63,279 bases of DNA from Actinomycetota bacterium (GTDB lineage Bacteria; Actinomycetota; Thermoleophilia; Gaiellales; Gaiellaceae). The stretch's first letter is position 1. Each line of letters starts with the position of its first letter. The notes beneath the pieces were generated by a model. It saw nothing but the letters and a program-made list of their open reading frames with translations, did no database searches and was not told where the DNA came from. Both the position numbers and the translations under genes were made by a program. This document shows, piece after piece, positions 32,892 through 41,598 of the stretch. The stretch covers positions 1-63,279 of the forward strand of contig VAWH01000023.1 of the NCBI GenBank assembly GCA_005888315.1. Direction: 5' to 3'.

Positions 32892-33074
32892 TGGTGCCTC
32901 CGTGGAGTTATCGGAGCTTCGAGGAAAAAGCTACAGCGCGGAGCGGATGGCTCACTTCAGCGATATGCGCCCGCCAGGGAGCCCTTCCAGGCTTGGACTT
33001 GAGTTGCCGATCAACGGATGGTGTATGTCGACCTCTCCGACTGAGAGGATCTGGACGATTTGGCACCAGGTCTG

Positions 33075-34586
33075 ATGGGAACGAAAGCGAGGAGAATGAG
33101 CCGCCTGCTCCAGCTCGCCGCGGTTGTCGCGGCCTGCCTCGTTGCAGCTGTGGCCGTCGCCTGCGGCGGGACGACGAAGACGGGTGTCAGCGGCGACGCC
33201 GGCGCGGCGCTTCTCAGCTCGGATGCCCTGGCCTACGTTTCGGTCGACGGCGATCTCAGCTCGGATCAGTGGCGGCAGGTCGACAAGCTGCTGGAGAAGT
33301 TCCCGGGACGGGAGACGCTTTTGAACAGCATTCGTCGCGGGCTCGACGAGAAGCAGCTCGCCTACGCCCGCGATATCGCGCCCGCGCTTGGCCCCGAGGT
33401 CGACGCCGCGGTCTACCCGGGCTCAACGGCTCACGACGTTGCAGTCGTGGTGTTGACGAAGCCCGACTCGCTCGACAAAGCGCGGGCTCTCGTGCGCAAG
33501 CTCCGGACGATGTCCGATCCGTCGGCGACGACGGCGTCCAGGGTGATCGACGGTTGGCTGATCGTCTCCGACACGGAAGCCAACCTCGAGCGGACGCTCA
33601 AGGGCTCCGGGAGCTCGCTCGCAGACGACGAAACATTCAAGGACGCACTGGGCAAGCTGCCGGACGACGGGCTGGCCAAGGCGTACGTCGGCGGCCCTCA
33701 GCTGGCCAAGCTTGCCGGCCAGGTCTATGGCAACGGCGCGCAGACGACCGCGGTGGGCGGGGGATTGCAGACGGCGCTCGACAAGCTCAAGTGGATCGCC
33801 GCCTCGATCGTCGCCGAGGACAACGGGCTCAAGGTCGAAGGCGATTTCGACGTCGCCGACGGCGGCTTCGCAGGGACCTCGACCACGTCGAAGCTCATTT
33901 CCGGCGTCCCCGCGGATGCACTTGCGTTCGTGAACTTCCACGGGCGAAGCGCTGCAGATCAGCTCCGCAACCTCCGCGGGAGTCCGGGATTCGATCAGGG
34001 TCTCAGGCAGCTCGAGCAGGAGCTGGGGGTGCCCCTCGAAGACGTGCTCGCGCTGTTCGAGCACGAGACCGCGTTCTACGTCCGCCGCGGCCCGGGACTG
34101 CCGGAGTTCTCGCTCGTGCTCGAGACCCCGGACACCGCGCCGGCGCTGGCGACGATCGACCGGCTGGCGAAGCGGCTCGCGACTCTCGCTTCCGCGAAGC
34201 TCGGCGAGGAGCAGCAGGACGGGCTTGACGTCAAGACGCTGAACTTCGGGCCGGTGACTTTGCGCTGGTCCGGCTTCGACGGGCGCGTGCTGCTGACGAC
34301 CGCGCCGATGGGTATCGCCGACTATCGTGCGGGCGGCGACAAGCTCGGCGACAACTCCGCCTTCAAGGATGCGCTCGACGCGGCCGGAGCCCCCGACAAG
34401 ACGAACGGGCTCTTCTACGTGAACGTCGCCGACGCCGTCGAGCTGGCCAAGAGCTACGCGGGTCTCGGCGGGGCGAACCTGCCGCCGGAAGCCCGGGAGA
34501 ACCTGAAGCCGCTCCGGTCTTTCGTCGCGTTCGCAACCTCGGACGGAGACCTGACGAAGACGAGCGCCTTCCTCGAGATCAAGTGA
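33075..34586 (+). CDS. DUF3352 family lipoprotein (first of a tandem pair)
   Basis: A 503-residue exported protein. A basic n-region and hydrophobic core run to AAVAVACGG, a lipobox with Cys about 34 residues after ATG 33075; ATG 33096 and TTG 33060 are alternative starts. The mature part starts SSDALAYVSVDGDLSSDQWRQ and shows DUF3352 features such as LGPEVDAAVYPG, VVVLTKPDSLDKARAL, LADDETFKDALGKLP, LSFVNF-like strands and LEDVLALFEHETAFYV. The family appears to consist of repeated alpha/beta units; function is unknown. It overlaps its paralogue by 4 nt (GTGA). Lgt at the left end would lipidate it. Confidence 0.75.
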   Translation: MGTKARRMSRLLQLAAVVAACLVAAVAVACGGTTKTGVSGDAGAALLSSDALAYVSVDGDLSSDQWRQVDKLLEKFPGRETLLNSIRRGLDEKQLAYARDIAPALGPEVDAAVYPGSTAHDVAVVVLTKPDSLDKARALVRKLRTMSDPSATTASRVIDGWLIVSDTEANLERTLKGSGSSLADDETFKDALGKLPDDGLAKAYVGGPQLAKLAGQVYGNGAQTTAVGGGLQTALDKLKWIAASIVAEDNGLKVEGDFDVADGGFAGTSTTSKLISGVPADALAFVNFHGRSAADQLRNLRGSPGFDQGLRQLEQELGVPLEDVLALFEHETAFYVRRGPGLPEFSLVLETPDTAPALATIDRLAKRLATLASAKLGEEQQDGLDVKTLNFGPVTLRWSGFDGRVLLTTAPMGIADYRAGGDKLGDNSAFKDALDAAGAPDKTNGLFYVNVADAVELAKSYAGLGGANLPPEARENLKPLRSFVAFATSDGDLTKTSAFLEIK

Positions 34587-36058
34587 GACGCCTCTGGGCT
34601 GTCGCGGCCGTTGCTTTTGCCCTGGCGGCGGCCGGCTGCGGCGGAGGGGGAGGGGGCGGCTCGGTGCCGGACGGCGCGGGGATCGCCCCGGCCTCGTCGA
34701 TCGCATTCGTCTCTGTGAACACCGACTTCTCGTCCGACCAGTGGAAGCAGGTCACGAAGCTCGCCGACCGTTTCCCGGGCAAGGCGTTGCTGATCGCCGA
34801 GTTCAAGAAGCAGACAAAGGGCCTCGACTTCGGCCACGATGTCAAGCCGGCGCTCGGCCCCGAGGTCGACCTCGTGTGGCTAGACGCCCTCAACAACGGG
34901 AACGACGTGGTCGGGCTGACGAAGCCGGACACGAAGGCGAAGCTCGACACGCTGCTCGAGAAGAGCCGCTCCAAGGGGGAATCGCAAGCGGTCACCGCTC
35001 AGGTCGGTGACTGGGTTGCGATCGCCGACTCGCGCGCCAAGCTCGACCGCTTCAAGACCGCGTCGGCCGGCGACAAGCTCGCGGACAACAAGGACTTCAA
35101 GCACGCATTCGAGCAGCTCGACTCGGACTCGTCGGTACGGGCGTGGGTGAGCGGCGAGTTCGTCCAGTCGCAGCTCGACCACGGGCTCGCCAGCGGCGGG
35201 GCGCCGCCCCGGCTGAGCCACGATCTCGGCGACCTGCACTCGATTTCCGCTGCGGCGAAAGCAGAGAAGGACGGCGCCAGCGTCGAGCTCGACGGGGTGA
35301 TCGACCCGACTCCCGATCCGGCGACGTTCAGCCCCTCGCTCCCCGACGCTGTGCCGGGCGGGGCGCTGCTGTACGTCTCGACGACGCGTCTCGACTCTCA
35401 GGTGCGGACGATCATCCGGCTCGTCGGCAAGAGCGTGCCGAACTTCGAGACGGAGCTCAGCCAGGTCGAAGGCGTGCTCGGGCTGTCGCTCGAGAACGAC
35501 ATCTACCCGCTGCTGAAGGGCGAGGACGCGGTGGCGGTCTACCCGGGCACGGGGCCCATCCCGCGAGTTCTGTTCGTCCAGAAGGTCGACGACGAGAAGA
35601 AGGCGAGCTCGCTCTTGCGCAGGTTCAGCGCCATCGCCCAGCTCGGCGGCAACATCCAGGCCGAAACCGTGCAACTCGCTGGGGAGAGCGTCCAGAAGCT
35701 CACGTTCCCCGGCCCCCCGAACATCACGATCTACGACGGCGCGACAAAGGGGAAGCTGTTCGTGACCAACGAGCAGAACCTCGCCGAGCAGACGATCAAG
35801 GGACCGGCCGACAGCCTCGCCGACGACCCGCTCTACAAGAACGCGCGCGACGCGGCCGACATGCCGGGAAAGGTCGCCGCGTTCGCCTTCGGCGACGAGG
35901 AGAACGGACTTCCGTACGTCCTTCGCCTCGCGCAGGAGTCCGGCAACGTCGTTCCGCCGCAGGCTTTCGCGAACGTGAAGCCGCTGCACGCCACCGTCGT
36001 CTACCTCGTCAAGGACGGCGACGCGCTCCGGATTTCCGGTTTCCAGACGATCAAGTAG
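34583..36058 (+). CDS. DUF3352 family lipoprotein (second of a tandem pair)
   Basis: A 491-residue paralogue of the preceding gene, starting at GTG 34583. The signal peptide ends in LAAAGC, a clear lipobox (Cys19), followed by a poly-Gly linker. Shared blocks are [71 protein letters not shown] and [22 protein letters not shown], plus an identical-style C-terminus (RISGFQTIK against TSAFLEIK). The stop TAG also forms the start of a putative metK -10 (TAGCCT). Confidence 0.78.
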   Translation: MRRLWAVAAVAFALAAAGCGGGGGGGSVPDGAGIAPASSIAFVSVNTDFSSDQWKQVTKLADRFPGKALLIAEFKKQTKGLDFGHDVKPALGPEVDLVWLDALNNGNDVVGLTKPDTKAKLDTLLEKSRSKGESQAVTAQVGDWVAIADSRAKLDRFKTASAGDKLADNKDFKHAFEQLDSDSSVRAWVSGEFVQSQLDHGLASGGAPPRLSHDLGDLHSISAAAKAEKDGASVELDGVIDPTPDPATFSPSLPDAVPGGALLYVSTTRLDSQVRTIIRLVGKSVPNFETELSQVEGVLGLSLENDIYPLLKGEDAVAVYPGTGPIPRVLFVQKVDDEKKASSLLRRFSAIAQLGGNIQAETVQLAGESVQKLTFPGPPNITIYDGATKGKLFVTNEQNLAEQTIKGPADSLADDPLYKNARDAADMPGKVAAFAFGDEENGLPYVLRLAQESGNVVPPQAFANVKPLHATVVYLVKDGDALRISGFQTIK

Positions 36059-36061
36059 CCT
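36056..36061 (+). promoter_or_regulatory. Putative leaderless -10 element for metK
   Basis: TAGCCT lies 8 nt before GTG 36070 and shares its TAG with the stop of the upstream lipoprotein gene, so chance is harder to exclude here. No Shine-Dalgarno sequence precedes metK. Confidence 0.35.
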
Positions 36062-36069
36062 TCCCGCCC

Positions 36070-37326
36070 GTGCCGAGCGACTTCCTGTTCACATCCGAAT
36101 CGGTCACGGAGGGACATCCCGACAAGGTCGCCGACCAGGTCTCCGACACCGTCCTCGACGCCGTGCTCGCCGACGATCCCGGCGGCAGGGTCGCCTGTGA
36201 GACGCTGATCACGACCGGTCTCGTCGTCGTCGCCGGCGAGATTTCGACCGAGACGTACGTCGACATCCCGGCCAAGGTGCGGGGGAAGATCGCGGAGATC
36301 GGTTACACGCATTCCGAGTGGGGCTTCGATGCGACCACGTGCGGCGTCGTGGTCGCGATCGACGAGCAGTCGCCGGACATCGCTCAGGGCATCGATGCCT
36401 CGTACGAGGTCCAGCACGACCCCGGCGACGACGACCCGCTCGACCGCGTCGGCGCCGGCGACCAGGGGATGATGTTCGGCTACGCGACCCGTGAGACGCC
36501 AGAGCTGATGCCGCTTCCGATCGTGCTCGCGCACAAGATCTGCAAGCGTCTGGCCGAGGTTCGCAAGGTGGGTGAGCTGCCATATTTGCGGCCCGACGGC
36601 AAGGCGCAGGTGACCGTTCGGTACGAGGTCGACGAGCACGAATGCCAGCGGCCGGTCGAGATCGAGCGGATCCTCGTCTCGACCCAGCACGCCGAGGGAT
36701 GCGATGCCGAGTCGCTGATCAAGCCCGACCTGCTCGAGCGCGTGCTGCGCCCGATCCTGCCGTCCGATCTTTACGACGAAAAACGCCTGGCGGAGCGCGA
36801 TTTCGTCTACGTCAACCCAACCGGGAAGTTCGTGCTCGGCGGGCCGATGGGCGACACGGGGCTGACCGGCCGCAAGATCATCGTCGACACGTACGGTGGC
36901 GCGGCGCGCCACGGCGGTGGCGCCTTTTCAGGCAAGGACCCGACCAAGGTCGACCGCTCCGCCGCCTACGCGGCCCGGTACGTCGCGAAGAACGTCGTCG
37001 CGGCGAGGCTCGCGGACCGCTGCGAGATCAACGTCGCGTACGCGATCGGGGTCGCACACCCGGTCTCGATCGGGGTACAGACGTTCAGTACCGAGGCGGC
37101 CGGGATCACGGCCGAGCGGATCGAGGAACTGGTTCGCACGCACTTCGATCTCCGCCCCGCGGCGATCCTGCGCGACCTCGACCTACGCCGTCCGATCTAC
37201 GCAAAGACGGCAGCCTACGGCCACTTCGGCCGCGACGACCACGATTTCACCTGGGAGCGCACCGACAAGGCGGAGGCGCTCCGGGCGGCGGCGGGCATCG
37301 GGTCTGCCGCGGCCGCGACCGCCTAG
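36070..37326 (+). CDS. metK: S-adenosylmethionine synthetase
   Basis: Makes SAM from methionine and ATP. The 418-residue protein from GTG 36070 begins [19 protein letters not shown] (catalytic His16, metal Asp18), then [13 protein letters not shown], the hexapeptide GAGDQG (128-133), [20 protein letters not shown] and [20 protein letters not shown]. It is some 30 residues longer than the E. coli enzyme, through an inserted central loop and an Ala-rich tail. Reading upstream of GTG 36070 enters an antisense-like frame of the lipoprotein gene. No SAM riboswitch fits in the 11-nt gap upstream. Confidence 0.96.
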   Translation: MPSDFLFTSESVTEGHPDKVADQVSDTVLDAVLADDPGGRVACETLITTGLVVVAGEISTETYVDIPAKVRGKIAEIGYTHSEWGFDATTCGVVVAIDEQSPDIAQGIDASYEVQHDPGDDDPLDRVGAGDQGMMFGYATRETPELMPLPIVLAHKICKRLAEVRKVGELPYLRPDGKAQVTVRYEVDEHECQRPVEIERILVSTQHAEGCDAESLIKPDLLERVLRPILPSDLYDEKRLAERDFVYVNPTGKFVLGGPMGDTGLTGRKIIVDTYGGAARHGGGAFSGKDPTKVDRSAAYAARYVAKNVVAARLADRCEINVAYAIGVAHPVSIGVQTFSTEAAGITAERIEELVRTHFDLRPAAILRDLDLRRPIYAKTAAYGHFGRDDHDFTWERTDKAEALRAAAGIGSAAAATA

Positions 37327-37367
37327 GCGGGCCGTTTCCAACTTGGTGGAGAGAGGGGTCCGGGCTT

Positions 37368-38051
37368 CTACGTCGGTTTGACAAACAACCCGGCGGCGGC
37401 CTTCTCGCCGATCGCCTTCTCGCTGCCGTCGACCTTGACCGTGAACTGACCTGCGGCGGGCTGGGCTGCCTGCAACTCGAGCTTCGTCCCGGGGACGAGC
37501 CCTTCGTCGTAGAACCAGTGCAGGAGGTCGCCGTCGTGCTCGGCGAGACGGACGATCGTCGCCTGAGCGGGCGGCTCGAGGTCGGCCAGCGGGGCCAGCT
37601 CTTGGTTCTCCGCCTGCTCGACGTCGGGGTCGACCGGCCAGCCGTGGGGACAGCGCTCGGGGTTGCCGAGCTTCGTCTCGATCCGCTCGACCATCTCGTC
37701 GGAGAACGTGTCGCCGAGCTCGTCGGCGTGCACGTGCGCCTCGGCGGCGGTGTAGCCCATGAAGTCGGTCAGAAGCCGCTCGATGATCCGGTGCTTGCGG
37801 ACGACGGTTTCCGCCCGCGCGCGGCCCGCCGCCGTGAGGATCGCCTCTTTCTGCTCGCCCCGCTCGATCAGGCCTTCGCCCTCGAGCCGCTTCAGCATCT
37901 CGCCGGCCGAGGCGCGGGAGACTCCGAGCATCTCGGCCACTCGCGAAGCGAGCGTGGGGGAGCCCGTTGACTGCGGCCGGTACTCGCCGATCGGGAAGGC
38001 GAGGAAGTAGATCGTTTCGAGGTACTCGTCGACTGAGTGGCCCTGTGCCAT
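37368..38051 (-). CDS. DtxR/MntR-family metal-responsive regulator
   Basis: A 227-residue repressor-type protein: winged helix (about 1-75; SVDEYLETIYFL, SRVAEMLGVSRASAGEMLKRLEGEGLIERG), a dimerisation/metal domain with VVRKHRIIERLL, and a C-terminal FeoA-like beta domain (LVPGTKLELQAAQ ... GEKAAAGLFV). The metal helix that usually supplies C/E-E-H ligands reads ADELGDTFSDE, so the metal site may differ from classical DtxR or MntR. It is divergent from a ZIP transporter across a 48-bp gap with a palindrome, implying it controls zinc, manganese or iron uptake. Start ATG 38051, with GGGGAG just upstream. Confidence 0.85.
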   Translation of the reverse strand: MAQGHSVDEYLETIYFLAFPIGEYRPQSTGSPTLASRVAEMLGVSRASAGEMLKRLEGEGLIERGEQKEAILTAAGRARAETVVRKHRIIERLLTDFMGYTAAEAHVHADELGDTFSDEMVERIETKLGNPERCPHGWPVDPDVEQAENQELAPLADLEPPAQATIVRLAEHDGDLLHWFYDEGLVPGTKLELQAAQPAAGQFTVKVDGSEKAIGEKAAAGLFVKPT

Positions 38052-38061
38052 GCGCTCCCCA

Positions 38062-38067
38062 ACTGTA
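38062..38067 (-). promoter_or_regulatory. Putative -10 element for the DtxR-family gene
   Basis: Minus-strand TACAGT lies 10 nt before ATG 38051. A -35 region 17-18 bp upstream would fall inside the TGTAAGG/CCTTACA palindrome. Confidence 0.45.
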
Positions 38068-38079
38068 CTGACGCTCTTC

Positions 38080-38097
38080 TGTAAGGTGACCCTTACA
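38080..38097. promoter_or_regulatory. Palindromic operator between the DtxR-family regulator and the ZIP gene
   Basis: TGTAAGG-TGAC-CCTTACA has perfect 7-bp arms around a 4-bp centre and ends 2 nt before the ZIP start codon. TAAGGT within it (38082-38087) is also a possible -10 for a near-leaderless ZIP transcript. A regulator bound here would block ZIP transcription and overlap the -35 of its own gene. Confidence 0.6.
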
Positions 38098-38099
38098 AG

Positions 38100-38930
38100 A
38101 TGTCCACCGCCCAGACGCTGCTGCTCGGCGCGATCGCCGGCCTGACGATCTTTCTCGGCCTGCCGATGGGCCGGATGCGCGGGCTGTCGCCGAAGCTGAA
38201 GGCCTTCTTCACCGCGACCGCGACTGGGATCCTGCTCTTCCTGTTCTGGGACGTGCTCAGCGAGGCGATCGACCCGGTCCAGGGAGCGCTGCAGGCAAAG
38301 ACATGGGGGCGGTTCGCCGGCGTCTCCTCGATCGCGCTGGCCGGCTTCGTCGCAGGCCTGATGAGCCTCGTCTACTACGACACCTGGATGAAGAAGCGGC
38401 AGCGCAAGGCGATGCTCGGCCCGGGCGCCGCCTCGGTCGCGGAGTTCTCGCGGACGCACAAGCCGGGACTCTCGGCTGCCCAGTGGCTGTCGGTCTTCAT
38501 CGCCACGGGGATCGGCCTGCACAACTTCTCGGAAGGGCTGGCGATCGGCCAGTCCGCGGCGCAGGACCTGAAGAGCCTCGCCCTCGTCCTGGTGATCGGC
38601 TTCGGGCTGCACAACGCGACCGAAGGCTTCGGGATCGTCGGGCCGCTGAGCGGCGAGGCCGAGCTGCCGAGCTGGCGGTTCCTCGGACTGATGGGCGTGA
38701 TCGGCGGCGCGCCGACCTTCGTCGGCACCGCGATCGGGCACTCGTGGACGAGCGAGAACCTCTCGATCCTCTTCTTCGCGCTTGCCGCCGGCTCGATCTT
38801 CTACGTCGTCGCCGAGCTGCTGAACGTTTGCAGGACCTTCGGCTCGAAGGCGCTGACCGCCTGGGGCGTCGTGCTCGGGCTGACGCTCGGCTTCGCGACG
38901 GATTTCATCCTCGTCGCCGCCGGCGTTTGA
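38100..38930 (+). CDS. ZIP family divalent metal transporter
   Basis: A 276-residue polytopic protein with about eight membrane helices. The ZIP signature in helix 4 is GIGLHNFSEGLAIGQSA, and helix 5 has GFGLHNATEGFGIVGPL, each with the His/Glu pair that forms the binuclear metal site. The first helix starts a few residues after ATG 38100, fixing the start even though no ribosome site precedes it. A His-free basic loop (KKRQRKAML) lies between helices 3 and 4. Substrate is probably Zn2+, Mn2+ or Fe2+, consistent with the divergent DtxR-family regulator. Confidence 0.9.
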   Translation: MSTAQTLLLGAIAGLTIFLGLPMGRMRGLSPKLKAFFTATATGILLFLFWDVLSEAIDPVQGALQAKTWGRFAGVSSIALAGFVAGLMSLVYYDTWMKKRQRKAMLGPGAASVAEFSRTHKPGLSAAQWLSVFIATGIGLHNFSEGLAIGQSAAQDLKSLALVLVIGFGLHNATEGFGIVGPLSGEAELPSWRFLGLMGVIGGAPTFVGTAIGHSWTSENLSILFFALAAGSIFYVVAELLNVCRTFGSKALTAWGVVLGLTLGFATDFILVAAGV

Positions 38931-38991
38931 GGCGTCGCTTGCGATGCCGCTTGGAGGCCGTGGCGGCTTTGCCGCCGCGGCCGTCTAAACC
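38931..38991 (+). repeat. 61-nt hairpin repeat, copy 1
   Basis: Begins right after the ZIP stop codon with GGCGTCGCTTGCGATGCCG and ends with a 12-bp hairpin (GGCCGTGGCGGC, loop TTT, GCCGCCGCGGCC) plus GTCTAAACC. Copy 2 at 54823-54883 is in inverted orientation, equally long, and matches at 53 of 61 positions; stem differences are compensatory. Here it can serve as a terminator for the ZIP gene. Confidence 0.7.
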
Positions 38992-39048
38992 CGGTCTATG
39001 GATCGGTCCGACGAGGACCTAAGCTCCGCCGGCGTCTAGTACCAGGGC

Positions 39049-39054
39049 TACGCT
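39049..39054 (+). promoter_or_regulatory. Putative leaderless -10 element for priA
   Basis: TACGCT lies 7 nt before GTG 39062, with no Shine-Dalgarno sequence. Confidence 0.45.
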
Positions 39055-39061
39055 CGGGGCC

Positions 39062-40987
39062 GTGCCCCGCTTTGCGACCGTGTACCCGCTCGTGACGACC
39101 CGCGCGCTCGCGCGACCGTTCACCTACGAGCTGACGAACGGAGCGGCGAAGGGCGCCGTCGTCTCCGTGCCGCTCGGGCGCTCGCGGCGGCGGGGAGTCG
39201 TCGTCGAGCTCGTCGACACGGCTCCCGAGGGTGTCGAGCCGGTCCCGATCGACTCCGTGCTCGACGAGCTGCCACCGGTGCTCGTCGATCTCGCGCTCTG
39301 GGTCGCGGACTACTACGGCTCGACGCCCGGGCGGGCGCTCGAGCTGATCGCGCCGGTGAAGCGGAAGCGGCGGAAGGAGCAGGCGCCGCCGGGTGAGCGG
39401 CAGGCGCTCGCGGACTCCGCGGAGCCGCCTGAGTTGACGAGCGAGCAGGTTGCGGCCCTGGTGCGGATCAAGGCCGGCCTCGACGCCGGCGGCGGCCACT
39501 TCCTTCTCTACGGCGAAACCGGTAGCGGCAAGACCGAGGTCTACCTGCAGGCGTGCGCGGCGGCGCTGGAGCGCGGCAAGACAGCGATCGTGCTCGTGCC
39601 CGAGATCGCGCTGACCCCGCAGACGCTCGGACGGTTCCAGGCGCGCTTCGGCGATGCGGTCGCGCTGCTGCATTCCGGCCTGACCGACGCAGAGCGCCGC
39701 GACGAGCGCGAGCGAATCGCGCTCGGGGAGGCGAAGGTCGTCGTCGGGGCGCGCTCCGCGGTCTTCGCGCCGCTCCGCGAGGTGGGCGTCATCTGCATCG
39801 ACGAGGAGCACGATCCCTCGTACAAGCAGGAATCCGACCCGCGCTACGACGCGCGCACCGTGGCGGCGAAGCGAGCGGCTCTAGAAGGCGCCGTCGCGAT
39901 CTACGGCAGCGCGACTCCGCGGCCGGAGAGCTGGGAGCGGCTCGAGCGCCTCGAGCTCGGCGGTCGCCTGGGTGGTTCGCTGCCCGGCGTGCGGGTGGTC
40001 GATCTGCGCCGCGAGGCCGGTTATCCGCTCTCGGCTCCGCTCCTCAAGCAGCTCGGCGCGATCGAGGAGCAAGGCGGCAAGGCGATCCTGCTCCTGAATC
40101 GCCGCGGCGTTGCGCCCGCGCTCCATTGCCGCGCCTGCGGGACGACGTTCCGGTGCCCGCTCTGCGACGTGGCGCTCGTCCTTCACGGCGAAGGGTGTCT
40201 CCGCTGCCACCACTGCGGCCACGCCGAGGCAGCGCCCCAGGCCTGTCCCGCCTGCGGGTCGGTCGAGCTCGCCCGAATCGGTGCGGGCACGCAGCGGCTC
40301 GAGCGGGAGCTGGCGAAGCAACTGCCGAAGCTCGTGCCGATTCGTCTCGACGCCGACACGGCACAGAAGCCGGAGGCGCTCACCGCCGCGCTGCGGCGCT
40401 TCGCCGAGACCGAGCGCGCCGTGCTGCTCGGCACGCAGATGGTCGCGAAGGGGCATCACTTCAGCGGCGTCGCGCTCGCGGCCGTGATCGACGCCGACAC
40501 CGCGCTCGGCGTTCCCGACTTCCGGGCCGACGAACGGACGTTCCAGCTCCTGACTCAGCTCGCCGGGCGGAGCGGCCGCGATGCCCCGGGGCGCGTGCTG
40601 ATCCAGACCTTCCAGCCGGACTCGCGGCCGGTCGAGCTGGCGGCGCGGCACGACGTGCGGCGGTTCCTGACCGGCGAGCTGGAGCGCCGGCGTGAGCTCG
40701 GCTACCCGCCCTTCCGGCATCTCGTACGCGTCCTCGTCAGCGGGCCGGAACCCGGCCCGGTGACCCGAGCGCTCGAGGAGGTGCGCGCCGCCCTGCGGGA
40801 CGCGGAGATCCTCGGTCCGGCGCCGCTGTTTCGGCTGCGCGGCCGTCACCGGGCTCAGCTCGTCGCCAAGACCGATGAGCCCAGGCGCGTCGCCGGGCGA
40901 GCCGGGAAGCTGCTGGCGGCGGCCGCGCCGGCAATGCGCAAGGCCGGTCTGACTGCCGTCGTCGACGTCGATCCGCAGAGCTTGTAA
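39062..40987 (+). CDS. priA: Primosomal protein N' (replication restart helicase)
   Basis: A 641-residue SF2 helicase-like protein from GTG 39062. The N-terminal 3'-DNA-binding domain (about 1-105) leads to Walker A LLYGETGSGKTEVYL, the DEEHD box (ICIDEEHDPSYKQ), then a zinc-binding insert with eight cysteines (LHCRACGTTFRCPLCD, GCLRCHHCGHAE, CPACGS) and helicase motifs V/VI (LLGTQMVAKGHHF, QLAGRSGRDAPGRVLIQT). In many Actinobacteria PriA has lost its helicase motifs; here Walker A and B are intact, so ATPase activity is expected. Confidence 0.94.
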   Translation: MPRFATVYPLVTTRALARPFTYELTNGAAKGAVVSVPLGRSRRRGVVVELVDTAPEGVEPVPIDSVLDELPPVLVDLALWVADYYGSTPGRALELIAPVKRKRRKEQAPPGERQALADSAEPPELTSEQVAALVRIKAGLDAGGGHFLLYGETGSGKTEVYLQACAAALERGKTAIVLVPEIALTPQTLGRFQARFGDAVALLHSGLTDAERRDERERIALGEAKVVVGARSAVFAPLREVGVICIDEEHDPSYKQESDPRYDARTVAAKRAALEGAVAIYGSATPRPESWERLERLELGGRLGGSLPGVRVVDLRREAGYPLSAPLLKQLGAIEEQGGKAILLLNRRGVAPALHCRACGTTFRCPLCDVALVLHGEGCLRCHHCGHAEAAPQACPACGSVELARIGAGTQRLERELAKQLPKLVPIRLDADTAQKPEALTAALRRFAETERAVLLGTQMVAKGHHFSGVALAAVIDADTALGVPDFRADERTFQLLTQLAGRSGRDAPGRVLIQTFQPDSRPVELAARHDVRRFLTGELERRRELGYPPFRHLVRVLVSGPEPGPVTRALEEVRAALRDAEILGPAPLFRLRGRHRAQLVAKTDEPRRVAGRAGKLLAAAAPAMRKAGLTAVVDVDPQSL

Positions 40988-40994
40988 CCGCGCC

Positions 40995-41000
40995 TAAACT
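40995..41000 (+). promoter_or_regulatory. Putative leaderless -10 element for def
   Basis: TAAACT lies 7 nt before GTG 41008, directly after the priA stop. Confidence 0.45.
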
Positions 41001-41007
41001 GCTCGGC

Positions 41008-41595
41008 GTGGCAGAGCAAGAGGTTGAAGAGCAGGGCGAGGTCCGCGAAAGGGAGCAGCTCGACCCGGAGCGCGAAGCGCGGCGGCGGCTGGCGCTGGCG
41101 CAGATCCGGCAGTACCCGGACCCGGTCCTGCGGATGCGCGCGAACGAGATCGAGAGTTTCGACGACGACCTGCGCAGGCTGGTCGAGCGGATGACCACGC
41201 TGATGCAGGAGGCGCGCGGCGTGGGGCTCGCGGGCACCCAGGTCGGCACCCTCCAACGCCTGTTCGTGTTCCAGCCGACCGAGGAAGACGAGCCGCGGGC
41301 GGTCGTCAACCCGGTGCTCGTCAGCGCGTCCGAGGTGACGCTCAGCGAGACGGAAGGCTGCCTGTCGCTACAGGGCGTGACGATCCCGGTCGAGCGACCG
41401 GTGAAGGTCACCGTCGAGGGCAAGGACGAAACGGGCGCGGACATCCGAATCGAGCTCGAGGAGCACGCGGCCCGGGTGGCACAGCACGAGCTCGACCATC
41501 TCGACGGGATCCTGATCCTCGACCGGACGACGCCCGAGGCCCGGCGCGAGGCGCTCGGCATCCTTCGGCCCGAGCCGGCCCTCGGCATCTCCTAG
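41008..41595 (+). CDS. def: Peptide deformylase
   Basis: Removes the formyl group from nascent protein N-termini. The 195-residue protein has motif 1 GVGLAGTQVG (71-80; Gly-Thr where many have Ala-Ala), motif 2 EGCLS (Cys118) and motif 3 QHELDHLDG with metal ligands His160 and His164 and catalytic Glu161. The first 27 residues are an acidic extension (EQEVEEQGEVREREQLDPE) not found in typical Def. It is followed 3 nt later by fmt, which adds formyl groups to initiator tRNA. Confidence 0.95.
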   Translation: MAEQEVEEQGEVREREQLDPEREARRRLALAQIRQYPDPVLRMRANEIESFDDDLRRLVERMTTLMQEARGVGLAGTQVGTLQRLFVFQPTEEDEPRAVVNPVLVSASEVTLSETEGCLSLQGVTIPVERPVKVTVEGKDETGADIRIELEEHAARVAQHELDHLDGILILDRTTPEARREALGILRPEPALGIS

Positions 41596-41598
41596 GCG

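Noticed and set aside
32494-33075. Plus-strand ORF of 193 codons before the DUF3352 gene
   Set aside because: Low-complexity Gly/Ser/Ala translation, antisense to two better-supported minus-strand genes, with no ribosome site.
36059-36069. SAM riboswitch before metK
   Set aside because: Only 11 nt separate metK from the upstream gene and the upstream sequence is coding.
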